NCBI GenBank assembly: GCA_026214975.1 | Contig: CM047806.1 | Location: 100,587,739 to 100,651,738 of the forward strand | From: Gentiana macrophylla | Lineage: Eukaryota > Streptophyta > Magnoliopsida > Gentianales > Gentianaceae | Reading direction: 5' to 3' | Length of the DNA: 64,000 bases | In this document: positions 44,461-56,828 of the stretch, piece after piece | How positions within the stretch are numbered: position 1 is the stretch's first letter | Layout: each line of letters starts with the position of its first letter | The notes under the pieces: model-generated | Database searches by the model: none | Told to the model about the DNA's origin: nothing | Seen by the model: the letters and a program-made list of their open reading frames with translations, nothing else | Program-made: the position numbers and the translations under genes

Positions 44461-45640
44461 TTACTTGGTTACACACGTAATCTTGTAAGAATTTAGGTTG
44501 TTTCTCTGTCTGGTAGACCTTCTAATTTCTGGATTATGTGTAACAATGTGAAAAATGACTTGATCATCAAGATCATGTGATAAATCAGATTGTGTAGAAT
44601 CAGATAAAACAAGATTTGTAGGATTTGGAGAAGGAAAATCAACTCCAGGAGCAATGTACATAATAGGCAAAAGTAAAATTAAAATTAAAAGATCACTTTG
44701 TGGGGATAGAATATGATAAAAATAAGCTTATGAAAAATGACAATTCTGGTATAAACACTTCTTGAGTCAGATTATCCATCAGAATGTAGCCCTTTGTATG
44801 TGAAGCTAAGCCTAGGTTGATGCATGTCCTTGCTGTGGCATCAAACTTTTATCTACTATGAGGCAAAATGGATACAAAGACTAGACATCCAAACACCTTT
44901 AAGTCTATTTTTCAGGCAGTTTCTGATAAATAATCCTATTAGGAGAATTGTCTTGTAAAACTGGAGTAGGTGGTAAGAGTAACCAATTTAACAGCATGTA
45001 AAACACCATTTCCCCATAGGTTGAAGGGAAAGATGGCTTGAAACTTCAAGGCTCTTTCCACATTAAGGATGTGTTGATGCTTCCTTTCTCCTATACCATT
45101 CTGCTGTGAGGTATCCACACAACTCTGGTTTGATGGATGATCATTTTTTCAGCATAAAACTAAGTGCAGTTGAATTCATGTCCATTATCAGACCTTATGA
45201 TCTTTATTGACTTACCAAACTGAGTATGAAAAAAATTATAAAAGATGAATATTAAATCGCTCAGATGCCTTTTAAGTTTAAGAAGGAAAATCCAAGTAAA
45301 TCTGCTATGATCATCAGCTATAGTAGGAAAATAAGAATGAGTATGAATTGTTTGTTGTCTATAAAGTCCCAAAATGTCCATATGCACTAAATCAAACACA
45401 GAATCTACAGAAGAATTACTCAAGTGAAATGGCAAATTCTTTTGTTTTGCCAAAGGACAAACATAGCATATACAACTTTTAGGTATTTGAATATTGGGAC
45501 ATATATCATGCTAAACAGACAGTCTATTATTTGAAAAGTGACATAATCTTTAATGCCACAACAATATATTGTCGAATGTATTATCAGAACTAGGTTGAGT
45601 ACATGCTAAAACTTTAAATTTTTATAAATATGACTTCAAA
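44461..45640 (-). pseudogene. Integrase of element I
   Basis: The frame 45453-45160 contains DLVHMDILGLY (first catalytic Asp), then IADDHSRFTWIFLLKLKRHL and IKIIRSDNGHEF (second Asp). Upstream, an LWH..L.H motif and later cysteines of the zinc region lie at about 45470-45560. The linker frame 44670-44461 ends RRSTRQRNNLNSY, the usual bridge to RT. Confidence 0.8.
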
Positions 45641-45999
45641 ACATATTATCCTTTGGATTTCTCAGCTAATCCAATCATCTTTCCAGACTAATCTTGTAAA
45701 GAACACAAGTCACATGAGAAAACAGCTTTTAAATGTGAGTGTCTAGTTAGTTTATTCAAAGAAATCAAATTATACTTAAAACCAGGCACACAAAGAACTT
45801 GTGACAACTAAATTATCTGCCAATCTTACATCACCTATAAAAGTTATAGGTATGTCTATCCCAGTTGGTAGAGAAACAATTACACTTCCGAGTTTTGATT
45901 TATTTGAATATAATCTATTATCATAGATTATATGGTTTGTGGCCCATAGGGCCACTATCCAACTGACATTTCCTTTAGAAGACTAACCTTGAAATCTTT

Positions 46000-46725
46000 G
46001 AAGGATCCTGAGTGAAATTAGTTGTAAGAGTTGTCACTTTATTGACTATATGGTTTCTAGAATCCATTCCTTTATGATTGTTATGCTTAATGATCTTCAT
46101 TAGTTGATCTATATGATTTTGAAGCTGGGCAATCTAAAATTCACTTGAGTCTGGACAAGGTGTATCAATGCCATGAATGCTTGTATCATCCAAATGAAGA
46201 GGATTCTCATCATCCTAGTGGACCATATTAGCTGTTGATCTTGGCTTGAAACCTGGTGGATAACCATGTTTCTTGTAGCATTTGTCCATAATATTCCACT
46301 ATAGCCACCGTAGGAACACTGAACCTTCTATCTATTAGCCTGTGCATACTGTCCATTATTCTTGGCCAATTGACCACCTTTGTGATTCATAAATTTTGAC
46401 TAACCCTGAGTTTGATTGCTATAAGAATTGGAGGCTTGTCCTACACTTTCATTATCCCAACTAGCAAGAACTATGGCCCCTGAATTTTAGGGATGATTAG
46501 TACCATACATCACTTGTCTCTCAAATTTAATAGCATAGGAAATGCATGTTTGATTTTAGATAAGGGACCCGTAAGGAAAACATGCGACATAACAGGAGCA
46601 AATGTATCATTTAATCCCTTCATGAATATGATGTTGTTCGTGAGGTCGCTTATACTAGCAAGACAACTAGGTCCACAATATTGCAAAGACGAATCAAGGT
46701 TGATCCCACGTAGACAATGCAACAC
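46000..46725 (-). pseudogene. gag remnant of element I
   Basis: MKGLNDTFAPVMSHVFLTGP then LSKIKHAFPMLLNLRDK (about 46628-46510) is the conserved gag (UBN2-type) segment. The codons right of 46628 belong to the F LTR, not to gag. Confidence 0.75.
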
Positions 46726-47905
46726 TGATAATAGACGTATTAATCTAATTAAGAATACACATAACGGTCTTTGACCAACATAAAGGCGGAAAATAAAATT
46801 GGTGTCCTTCCTCCTAACCGATCTCCTAGCTTGGTGTAATTAATCATTATGTTTACTTTCCCCTAATTACCCGATTCAATCAGAACTTATATTTTAATTC
46901 AGTTTTACGGGTGCAATCTTTTAATCTTGCTTACTTCCACTTGCAAGGACAATAAACGTCTATGTGCAGTTAACCTCCTTATTTGTTTTTATTAACCAAC
47001 ATGAAATAAGTACTTGAAAGTGCCGGCTCAAGACCGAGAACCTCCCTAGGCAGCTATCGACATTGACTAAAACATTCCCAAAGATTGATCTAGACTATGT
47101 CCTAACCAACACTTCACCTTGCAAGTTCTTCATGATAGTTTATGAAACACGACAAGTAGATTGATCAGATCTAACCTACCGTGAATTAAACATGTCGATC
47201 AATGTAGCTGCCGTTGAATCTCTAAATTTAGGGTGACCCAGTCGTGCCTCGCAATTGCGATATAGACCGTCGCAATTGCAAAGCACGGCGTTCTTACTCG
47301 GAATTTCATATTATTGCTCGATTAATTCGTTAAATTACTGTTCATTTAAACATTCTGATTTTACATCACGTTAAATAAAGCTAATCAACCATAAAAATTT
47401 AAAGGAACGCTCAAAGCTTCATACCTTCAACTATGACGGATCTAGGCTTGATCAACTCAAGCTAGTTGATGGATTTGGGAGGAAACCAATAGAAAAACTC
47501 AAAGCAACAGCCATGAAACTATTTTATTTCATAAACTTAATAATAGTTGAAGCACATATTACAATGGGGCTTGTATAGGCTATTTATAGGCAATGTACAC
47601 GGCTTCCACAATTATGGGCCTAACTTCACTTCTTCTCGACTTAGCGACCTTTTCATGTACTTTCTTACTTTGGCCCAATGACTCTTTTACAACCCATATT
47701 GACTATCCATTGCTCGAATATGGTTTACATGAAAATCATGGAAAACAAGGTAGAACATTACCACATTCGAGGATAAATATGTAAAAGCAAATTTGACGAC
47801 CAAGGAACATACACCAAGCAATCGACACGTGTTTCATACATTAATCTGAACTATCTCTTGTCAATTGAGTACAGTTCGGGGATAGTACTAAATATAGTGT
47901 TATCA
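46629..47905 (-). repeat. 3' LTR of element F (1277 bp)
   Basis: Plus-strand ends are TGATGTTG and GTTATCA. It aligns with 51079-51653. The inner end is followed by a G-rich tract on the element strand (AGTGGGGCTATT), the polypurine tract. Confidence 0.85.
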
Positions 47906-48450
47906 ATAGCCCCACTTAGTTTTTATCGTCACAAACAAAAAGGCAAAGATATGCATCCGCCACTCGGCGCCGGAAAGTCTAGGTGTCCATTTGCCACTCG
48001 ACATCGTAATGTGAAACAATAATCTATAGCCTCTCCAAGTTAGGTACACTCGTAGCATTGGTGTACTCATCCTCGCCAATGGGTGCGTTCTCAATGCCGA
48101 GATATGCATGATCCTATCAATGGAGAAGCCAATGCGAACACCCCTCACTATAGCGAATCGAGCTCTGTGGGTTATGCACCACACACGCATAGAACTCTCG
48201 GATGATGCATTGAACGAGACTGGAACCTCGGCCATAGCCAACCATCTATGGTGGCAAAGAACACGGGGTAAAAGCTCACCACTATCATTGAGGTCAATGC
48301 CTATCTCTCGAGAAATAGTGCGACCATTCTAGTAGGTGCGGAATGACTCATAGAGCTGGATCGAATTGAACTGAGGGACTCGTTGATTAATGGAATAGCA
48401 TCTCCTTGTACATCATGCTGCCCACTAGGTCTTATATATCTTTTGTTACG
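47906..48450 (-). pseudogene. Plant-transposon-protein-like ORF of element F (broken)
   Basis: Minus strand: FNSIQLYESFRTY, a stop, NGRTISREIGIDLNDSG, LPRVL, AEVPVSFNA, a frame change, and IVRGVRIGFSIDRIM. It lines up with the ORF of E (FNSLEIYESFRGL and NGRPVARERGVDLEDCG). Shorter than in E; the C-terminal helical part is missing. Confidence 0.6.
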
Positions 48451-48874
48451 TTTGTTGGCCATGGGAATTTGGAAAGTGAGATTTTTTACGAAGACTATTC
48501 TAGAAAATCAGGCTCAGGTGTGACGGTGTGCTCTCAATTTCGAGGGAATTCTTTCAAACCTCAGAATGGACTGGCTGCTGACTGGACTGAGCTTACTTTT
48601 ACGGTGCAGGGCTCTCATTTTTGAGAGCCTAATGGTTCGAATTTCAGGAACTGTCTACAACTATGAAGATTAGAGATGAAGGACAGTGTTGCAAAAATGG
48701 TGGCAACACAGCAAAATAGCAACAGTTGGTTTTGGATATGTCTTGGTGGCTAAATTAATGGATGAAATGGAAGGGAATGATGGAGGTTTGGTGGAAAGAT
48801 TTTTCAAGAAATAAGAAGGAGAATTCTTTGTGGTTTGTGAATTGGAATGGAGAAATGGTTGTGAAGGAAGTGAG

Positions 48875-48884
48875 TTTATATAGG
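48875..48884 (-). promoter_or_regulatory. TATA box preceding the F ORF
   Basis: CCTATATAAA on the minus strand, identical to E at 24803-24812. The leader downstream (minus strand) is CT/CA-rich. Confidence 0.5.
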
Positions 48885-49569
48885 AGAAATGGGTGGAGGT
48901 GGAGAGTTGGAGTAGGGAAATGGGAAATGAGTTATGGTGGTGGAGTGATTGAGATGATGGTGAGTGGATTGAGGAGTAGGAGTAATGAGGTTTTATAGGG
49001 AAGGAGGAAAAGGTGGGATAGTGGGAAAGGTGGGGGAGACTGCTGACAGTCCTGCCAGGCTGCTCGCAAGAGCGCGTGGTAACATGCGCTTGCGAGCTGG
49101 TCCCAAAATATGTTCAAACCTCGGGATCAGGGTCTTAAATACTTTCAATTGCGAGAGCATATTCCTCCCTGATTTGATCAAGCTTCGATCCAGCTTACTA
49201 TTCATTGAATCCTTAACAGTTACTACTTGGGATTGACTCTTCCTTAACTTTTTTTCCATCATTTTTGTATTTTCGCTGACTCAAACCTAACCTACTTCAC
49301 CTATGTGGTTAAAGAGTACAAAAACCTTTCCACCATCCATCGGTTTTACGCCATTGGGCGCGCAGGATGAAAAAGCTCGCTTCCCTCTCGGGTTACTTTT
49401 ATTGGACTCGATCTATCTAAGGGGTAAGAAATAGTTCTCGAGTTTAAAGTCGCCACTCGAATTTTCTTACGATTCTCACTCGATCAGATTCTCGGCTTTC
49501 ACTCTCCAAACTTGCACTCTTGAGGATTTCATAAGTATGCATTACTGCTCTCTCAATCCATGCTCTTTC

Positions 49570-50670
49570 TTGGTTTTTAGGCCAAGGAAGAAGCATTCAT
49601 CCTTATTATCGAGGATGGAACCTTCTCGAACTTGTTTGTTAAGGCGTCGAGCTCTCTACCTTGCACGATTGACTCTCTTAGCCAGTGCACTGGCTTTCCT
49701 TCCCTAATTTGAGTTTTATCCTTAACGTTTGAAGGCCCCACTTTGTCGTCTTTTAAATCTAAGCTTTTACCACGCTCGGTGGGCATATCTATTTCTGAGA
49801 GATCCGGATAGTTAGCCTTCGTGGCGCATTGTAGTGGTTCTTATACTCTCGTTCTTGAAGTAAAATTGTCATGAACTCTTTGCTCGCCAGCTCCTATCAC
49901 AGCAACCTCTTTTCACACTCCATCAAGGCTCGTATTTTTCATACCTTTTTCATCTTCAGAACTTGAGCTCAACACTCAGCATTTTCCAATTCTGTATTGC
50001 AATGGCTCTATGATCGTAAAAGTTGTGGCATCATTATACAATCTTAGTGTGATGCTGCCATTGTCCCTGTCCATAATGGCTCTACTAGTAGCCAAAAACG
50101 GATGTCCGAGTAGCACCTTGCACTAGGAGCTTCGGGAACATCCAATACTAGAAAGTCAATGGGGAAGTTAAAACCTCCTACCCTGACAGCGTAGTCTTTT
50201 AACATACCAAAGACCATATCAACCTGGCGATCCACGAATCACATGGTGATATTATTGTTCATGGTGACCTGGAAAATTACCTTTCAACAAAGGGAAAGCG
50301 GGATGATATTGCTCCTCGACCAAGAATCGCACATACCTTATCCTATAAAATTACCATTAATTGAGATAAAAAGCCTAAAACTACCGGGAACTCCTAACTT
50401 TTCAAGCACGTCAAGGTCGGGGTAATCCTCAGGCTCTGACATAATGTAGTTGGGGTCTTCCTCGGTGTCAGACTCAGAAGAAGAAATATTCTCTTCTTTT
50501 GAAGTCTTCATATTCTTCTAGGCTGTTTTCCATAGCATTTACGGTCCTCGTCTCTTCTTCCTCCATCTTTACTCTCTTTTTATCCTCTTCATATTGCTCT
50601 CCTATTCTGGAAATAGGGTACATAGAGATGGGCTTCACTTTCAAAATGAAGCGACTTCTTGAAGACATGG
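49570..50670 (-). pseudogene. Protease-like region of element F
   Basis: The frame 50668-50474 (KVKPISMYPISRIGEQYEED) matches the start of the same region in E. The frame 50235-50044 has VRVGGFNFPIDFLVLDVPEA, the protease segment before the GRPFL motif, which is frameshifted. The frame 49786-49577 is a charged tail. Upstream capsid gag is absent. Confidence 0.7.
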
Positions 50671-51055
50671 TGCTTAGTTCAGAATCTGATGCAGCAAATC
50701 TAGCTGAATGAAAATCAGAAGTGTCCTACATGTCCTGTTAAAAAAACAAAAGAAAACAAAAACACGGTTATCAAACTTTCGCTTCAGTTGGGTTTAGAAC
50801 CAACTGTTGCGGACCTACTAACTAAAAAACTAACAGGGATTAACACAGAACACAAGGAATTGATCAGATGTCAGTTTCTAGGTTCTCTTTTTGAGAGATG
50901 GCTCTCGCAATTGCGAGACCTGCTTTTCTCCCTCTGGTCGTAAAAATGTACAGAATCATTCAGAAACGGCTCATGACTCAAAAATAAAATAAACAACAGA
51001 AAACGAAAAAAATTCTTAAATAAAGTTAATAAATTTATTATCAATATTGGCCATT

Positions 51056-51076
51056 GTCCCGCAACGGCCCCAAAAA
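51056..51076 (-). other. Primer binding site of element F
   Basis: On the minus strand GGGGCCGTTGCGGGACAATG next to the LTR end; the Athila/Tat-type (tRNA-Asp-like) site, closer to consensus than that of E. Confidence 0.75.
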
Positions 51077-51078
51077 CT

Positions 51079-51653
51079 TGATGTCATGCGTGAGGTCTCT
51101 TATACTAGCAAGAAAACTAGGTCAATTGTAGTATAGCAAGGGCGAATCAATGCCGATTCCACGAGACAATGCAACACCGATAATAGACGTATTAATCTAA
51201 TTAGGAATACATATAATGGTCTTTGACCAACATAAAGACGGTGTATAAAGTCGGTGTTCCTCTCCTAACCGATCTCCTAGCTTGGTGTAATTAATCATTG
51301 TGTTTAATTTCCGTAATTCCCGATTCAAACATAATTTATGTTTCAATTCGATCTTAGCTACGGTAGCAATCTCCCTAATCTTGCTTACTTCCATTTGCAA
51401 GGCATGAACGTCTATGTGAAGTTAACCTCCTTATTTGGATGTATTAACCCACTCTGCAATAAGTATTAGAAAGTGTAGGCTCAAGACCGAGAACCTCCCC
51501 AGCAGCTTATCGGCACGACTAGCACGCGTTCTTAAAGATGATCCCGACTATGTCCTAACTAACACTTCACCTTGAAAGTCCTTCATGCTAATTTATGAAA
51601 TACGACAAGTAGATTGGTTTGGATCTAACCTACCATGAATTAAACCCGTCGAT
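51079..51653 (-). repeat. 5' LTR of element F, truncated
   Basis: Begins TGATGTCATG. It aligns with the left LTR up to the GATCTAACCTACC..GAATTAAAC block, then stops where the G2 LTR starts (TGATCACG, 51654). Confidence 0.85.
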
Positions 51654-53900
51654 TGATCACGCCGTGGTGTAAGGCACGGACTACTAGCAATAGGACTAGG
51701 TCTATCATCATGGCAGTACTAGCGAGTCAAGGTCGAATCCTTGAGAGACTCGTAAGATACGTTTAAATCAAGGCCCGAGTGTCACGATTACGTTCTACGA
51801 CCAACTATGGTACAAGAATATAAACAATGGTGCCAATAAACACACAAGATTATGCAAGTTAGCCAAAAGCACACAAGAGTTTCTAATGCATTAGTCTATT
51901 ATGAGTTCTTAGTTATTCCCCATATCATGCATCAATCATTCCCGTTGGTAAATTTTAGATCTTTAACAACTCAGTGTGCTATCCTAATACGCTTCCATTG
52001 AAAGGATATTAGGTGCCTATGTGTAATTAACCTCCTTCATTGGTTGTAATAATTCACATGCTATAAATTAGTACAAGCCGGCTCAAGACCGAAGACCTCC
52101 TTAGAAGCAATCATGGATTGACTAGCGTTCTCTAATGATCGATCAAGACATTGTCCAAACTAACACTTCACTTTATCCTCCTTCATGTTAATTTACGATG
52201 ACATGCAAATAGTTTATTAGGCTACAAACATGTAAATTAAATCATCGATCGATCGTATTTGGTGCCTTTATTATCAAGAACTAGGGTTTACAGGTATTGA
52301 GATGCAGAGATAAAGACAAGCCGTCATGAGATTTGAAGAGCATAAGCTCTATTTAATGATTTCTTTACCAACGATTCATATCTATACATACATGGGGTAA
52401 AATAAACTAACTACTACATAATTAGAACTAATAATAACAATCAAAGCATACTAATCACACAAGATCAACTACATATCTACATCATCACAGAAAGCCGAAA
52501 AATCATACCTCTCAATGATGAGCACGAGATCTTCCTCGGAACTCTCCCACCAAGAGGCGAATCCGTCGGATCCGTGACTAGAACTCATACAAAAAATAAA
52601 TAAAGAACAATGAACTTTTATTGCATGCATAAACTTGTAATATTTCAGTTACATTGAGTTAGGGGCAATGTCTCTTATTTATAGTCGTAGAACCAACTTA
52701 GATTATCCTAAAACTACACCTCGTTCTAAGAAAACACGTTTTAGAAAGATTACGGATGCTCGATTAGTCGTGGCGGCTCTGATTAATCGGGTGTATTTTT
52801 ATCCTTTTTCTTCCGCCGACTTAACTTGAAGGTTACTGCGAATAACCTGAGCCCAATACTTTTCGTCCCATCCGCTCCATTTACGTGATGTAATGCTTAG
52901 CCCAAATTGTATCCTAAAATAATCCAATAAAACATGAAATGATACCAATTCGGATAAAATAATTATAAATATCAAATTCTCATCCCATGAACCCGACATA
53001 TCGCATTCAACACAAATGGTTCACTTTAAAGGCCAAAATAACTATTTTTAGCTCATAATGGATTGCCACAGGATATACAATTTTAACCGTCATCAACTAC
53101 CCCCACTAGCCCTTTGTTCGTCCTCAAGCGGAGTATCAAGGCGGAATGTACCTTCAAAAACAATCCCACTAATTATCATACATTCAATAAAGATTTCAGG
53201 CAAAACACATGTCAACAAAAATCCCTGAGTTTCTCATTAATCATCACTTATCAATGCATCAAGGTGTCGTGTGATAAATCTTTCATGATAGTGCATTCGT
53301 GAAAAGAATCAAGTTATATTAACGTGACAATCTTAACTTACTATGCATACACTCGCTCTTCTTTCCTTCAGACTTAAATACACAACATGAAACCTTAACT
53401 AGGCCGGCGAGACTTAGGGACCGAGTACTACTCAAGGTCCTCATTTGTTTTTATTTTCATGTGAGGTCGTGCTTCTTACACTCAATTTGCTTCCTCACTA
53501 TATTTTTGCTTGTATTATTTTTGCTCATTTTTTTCTTTTTTCTTTTTTTGCAGATTTCCTCTCTTATTTCTCTCTCTCTCTCTATGACAAGCCCGTTTTG
53601 CCCCGCTTTTACCTTTGTGGCATTCAAGTTGCTTTCTTGTCTTTTAACAATCGGTTAAAGTATGTACACCGACAAATAATGACTCCAGTTAAAACAACTC
53701 ATCATCTAGCCTCCATTGCTTCTCACTCCGATTACATGCTCAAATAGTTGAATGCAATGATAAAATAACAATTAATAAGTCACTTCTTAATGCAATCTAA
53801 CACATGCTCATTCCTCCACACTAAATTGAATATGCAATAGCTAGATTCAAATCATTCTTAGTCTCATTTCCTACCGATTCCTTACTTCAAGGCGTTAAAT
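51654..53900 (-). mobile_element. Element G2: gypsy 3' LTR and start of internal region
   Basis: LTR 51654-53095 (1442 bp) with plus-strand ends TGATCACG and CCGTCATCA. It is followed by a polypurine tract (minus strand AGTGGGGGTAGT) at 53096-53107 and about 800 bp of internal non-coding sequence up to the gap. A CT-rich microsatellite lies at about 53565-53583. Same family as G1. No coding domain is seen before the gap. Confidence 0.75.
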
Positions 53901-54000
53901 NNNNNNNNNNNNNNNNNNNNNNNNNNNNNNNNNNNNNNNNNNNNNNNNNNNNNNNNNNNNNNNNNNNNNNNNNNNNNNNNNNNNNNNNNNNNNNNNNNNN
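53901..54000. other. Assembly gap (100 N)
   Basis: Exactly 100 N; a conventional placeholder for a gap of unknown size. Confidence 0.98.
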
Positions 54001-56828
54001 GAATCCATCACCCAACCTCAACGATTGAGAAAAACCCGTGTTCCTCGGTTTTTACTGCCTAATTAGTTTCTAATTAATATCAAATTAATTAAAACTAATT
54101 GCGTGTTTTATCATGCCTAACTAATTCCTCAATTAATTTCTACATGTATGCATATGAGTGGAATTCATGATATGATGCATGTCATGGCAATTTTCGGTTC
54201 TACACATACAATCTAAACATGTATACTAGTGCGGAAAATAAACTTTGAGATGGACGTTGGCACCCCGTATCTAATCTATTAGAAAATAAATAACCAAAAC
54301 CCTAACTAGAGTTTACTTCTTTCTAACAAAATCTGCAGCTGTTCAAAATCTTGACGATCGGAAAACCAAGCGAACTCGGATCGCGGTAGAAACTTTCCAG
54401 ATCTGTTCCTCACTCCTTGAAATTCAAGATGGACGGTCGGATCAGAGCTTTGACTTAATCAATCTTCCTCAGTGAGCCGCCCAACTTGCTGCTGAAACAG
54501 ACTCTTACAGCAGCACATCATTTACTTCCCGAGGTTGATGGGATCAAGATGAATCCCGATCGTCCTAAAACTTTTATCTCGTCGAAAACTCCATGATTTG
54601 CGATCTGACCGGTCGGATTTTAATTTTAACGGTCGAATTGTTTCCCAGAAAATCGAAGAAGTCACAGTTAGGGTTTCTGTGAATCCTGCGTTTTTCTGTT
54701 ACAGCAGCCACTTCTCAGTAACGAACGGATACCCAAAGGACTCTGATCGACGCAAAAAATTTGTGGGATTGTTCATCAACTTCTAATAAGTATGACCGGA
54801 GAGGATCTTCGTTTAACGGCTCAAACAACGGAAAAAACGAAAACACTATACAGCTACTAATTAAACAGATCTATTTACAGGAAATTAAACTTGCAATAAT
54901 AAATAAATTTACATAATTTATATACTCGTATGAGCGAATTTTCATCGTTTATGTGAGTTTACAATAGATCTAACAGGAAAACAGTGCCAAAATCCATCTC
55001 TTCAACCATGGCAATTTAAAAATTATTAATGCATAATAATAAGTAAAATATCACCTACATGCAATTCCACTCCTTTAAATCGTTTAATTACGATTATGAT
55101 TATAAATCGTGGAACACAGCTCGATACCCATGAAGTATACGAGGTTCTTAGATCTAAGCGAATTAGATCTCTGGCAAGTAGATGGATCACGATTTATATA
55201 TCAAAACACATAATTAAAGGACTTAAACTACTAGAAGGGTTTAAGATCATGTTACCAATAACGGGAAGAGAAGCGCCCGATCTTGGAGTGTGTTCTCAAG
55301 CAGCGGTTGGTGGACACCATTCTTGATCTACGAACCTCCATGATATGCAACACCAAGAAAAACTCAAAGTTTTTCTTCTACTTAAAACCCTGAGATAAGA
55401 AAGAACAAATTTTCTCTCCCTTTTATTGTGATGTGGTGAAATTTACCATGCCATCTACACTTGGAATAACTTTCTCCTTTTATAGGAGAGTAAATCCTTG
55501 ATCTCAAGTTTTAATTAATTAAACAAATAATTAATTAAATAAAATAAAAGATATTTTCCTTAATGAATAATTGTGACATGTCATTGACCAATAGGAAACC
55601 AAATAACATATCATCCCCTGACAATCAGCATAACAAAGAATATCTTATATTTTTCCATAACACAAGAAAATCAATTCTTGTGCTAAAGGAGATCAAATGG
55701 CGCCACCTCATAGAGTTTTGCTTAGCATAAAATGTCTTTTATGTGTATTATATTATTTATTAACTAAATAATATTTATGCATATCAATTAATAGCTTGAA
55801 CCAATTAATTATCATTGAGGCCCAAATAACAAGATTATTAGTCAAATTACAAAGCCATGTCGGGGACCAGTGGATTTTTATCTTGAGTAGCTCAATAATT
55901 AATTATTCATTGAGCAGAATAAGTACATTAATTATTAATTCGGGATTCGCATACCATGGCAGGCTGAACTCTACTGAGTTATAGATGTATACTTATACTC
56001 AACCCATAGAGTGAATAAGCGTCCATTGATATAATCACTACATCGGATTAACCTCCATGATTGTCCATTACAGTGGGAGGTCTCCGTGAACCCGACTCGA
56101 GAATATCTTATCCTTATTTACCATTAACCCCTGATAATAATTAGCACACATATCGACTAGTAGCTAATTTGTCAAATGTGAACTCCGGGATCGATCACTT
56201 TCTTAGGGCTAACAAATAAGGGGGTGTCTCTCTACTTCCCCTTGAGGAATGAATGGATTCCATCTGTGAAAATCAGAACTACTCACTCAAATCTGGAGAT
56301 AGTGCCAATGAGAAGTGGCTTGGAACACATATTAAAGTGAACCGTAACTAACACATCAAACACTACCCGGGACAAGCGACATCTGTGATCACCCTCGGGA
56401 TTAAGGTTGATCCATATATGATCATCTACCAATTTAATAAGATTCCTCGATTACGGAATTATACCAAGAAATACAGATTAAATCGGTCCAGTCTATATGA
56501 ATGCCATCATATATAAATGCCTGGCGTAAGGTACCTCACCGGCCAGTCGGATAAAACTATCACACCCTGAGGTGTTGCAGGCGCATTATTGGTGTTTTAA
56601 TCAAGAGACCCAAACTACGATTAAGTTCACTGCGGACTAATGATTTAAGCATATCTCCACTAACTCAATCCTCACATGTAATCCATACCTTGAGTTAAGT
56701 AATTACATCTTGATATTCTTAGGGTTTGCGCGATGTATTGCCCACAAGCACAAAGCAAGTAATAAGGTGAGATAAATTCTGTCATCCATTAAAAACAATT
56801 ACAAATTGTCTTTCGACACTTTACACTG
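54001..56828 (-). repeat. LTR-like block of another copia-type element
   Basis: No credible ORF. On the minus strand it shows LTR features: a possible start near 56828, a TATA box CTCCTATAAAAGGAG (about 55475-55489), and a downstream leader. AT-rich ATTAATTA runs are similar in style to the LTR of B. The right edge abuts the accessory ORF of A2 at 56829. The left edge and PBS are not found, and the gap prevents definition. Confidence 0.4.

Larger units (their letters stand above)
42980..46628 (-). mobile_element. Element I: old Ty1/copia retrotransposon, gag broken by F
   Basis: Minus strand, from right to left: gag C-terminal part (46628-46000), gag-pre-integrase, integrase (about 45640-45100), linker (44670-44461), RT remnants (about 44300-43430) and RNase H (43453-42983). 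All are heavily mutated. The gag frame runs straight into the F LTR at 46629. No LTR of I was recognised on the left side. Confidence 0.8.
46629..51653 (-). mobile_element. Element F: Athila-like RT-less element, relative of E
   Basis: Left LTR 46629-47905, right LTR 51079-51653 (truncated by G2) and PBS at about 51056-51076. The internal region is about 3.2 kb. It contains a protease remnant, a TATA promoter with plant-like leader, and a plant-transposon-protein-like ORF, in the same order as E. No RT or integrase was found. It inserted into the gag of copia element I. Confidence 0.8.

Noticed and set aside
48762..48998. Trp/Gly/Val-rich 78-codon plus-strand ORF
   Set aside because: It is the complement of the CT/CA-rich leader of the F ORF, a compositional artefact.
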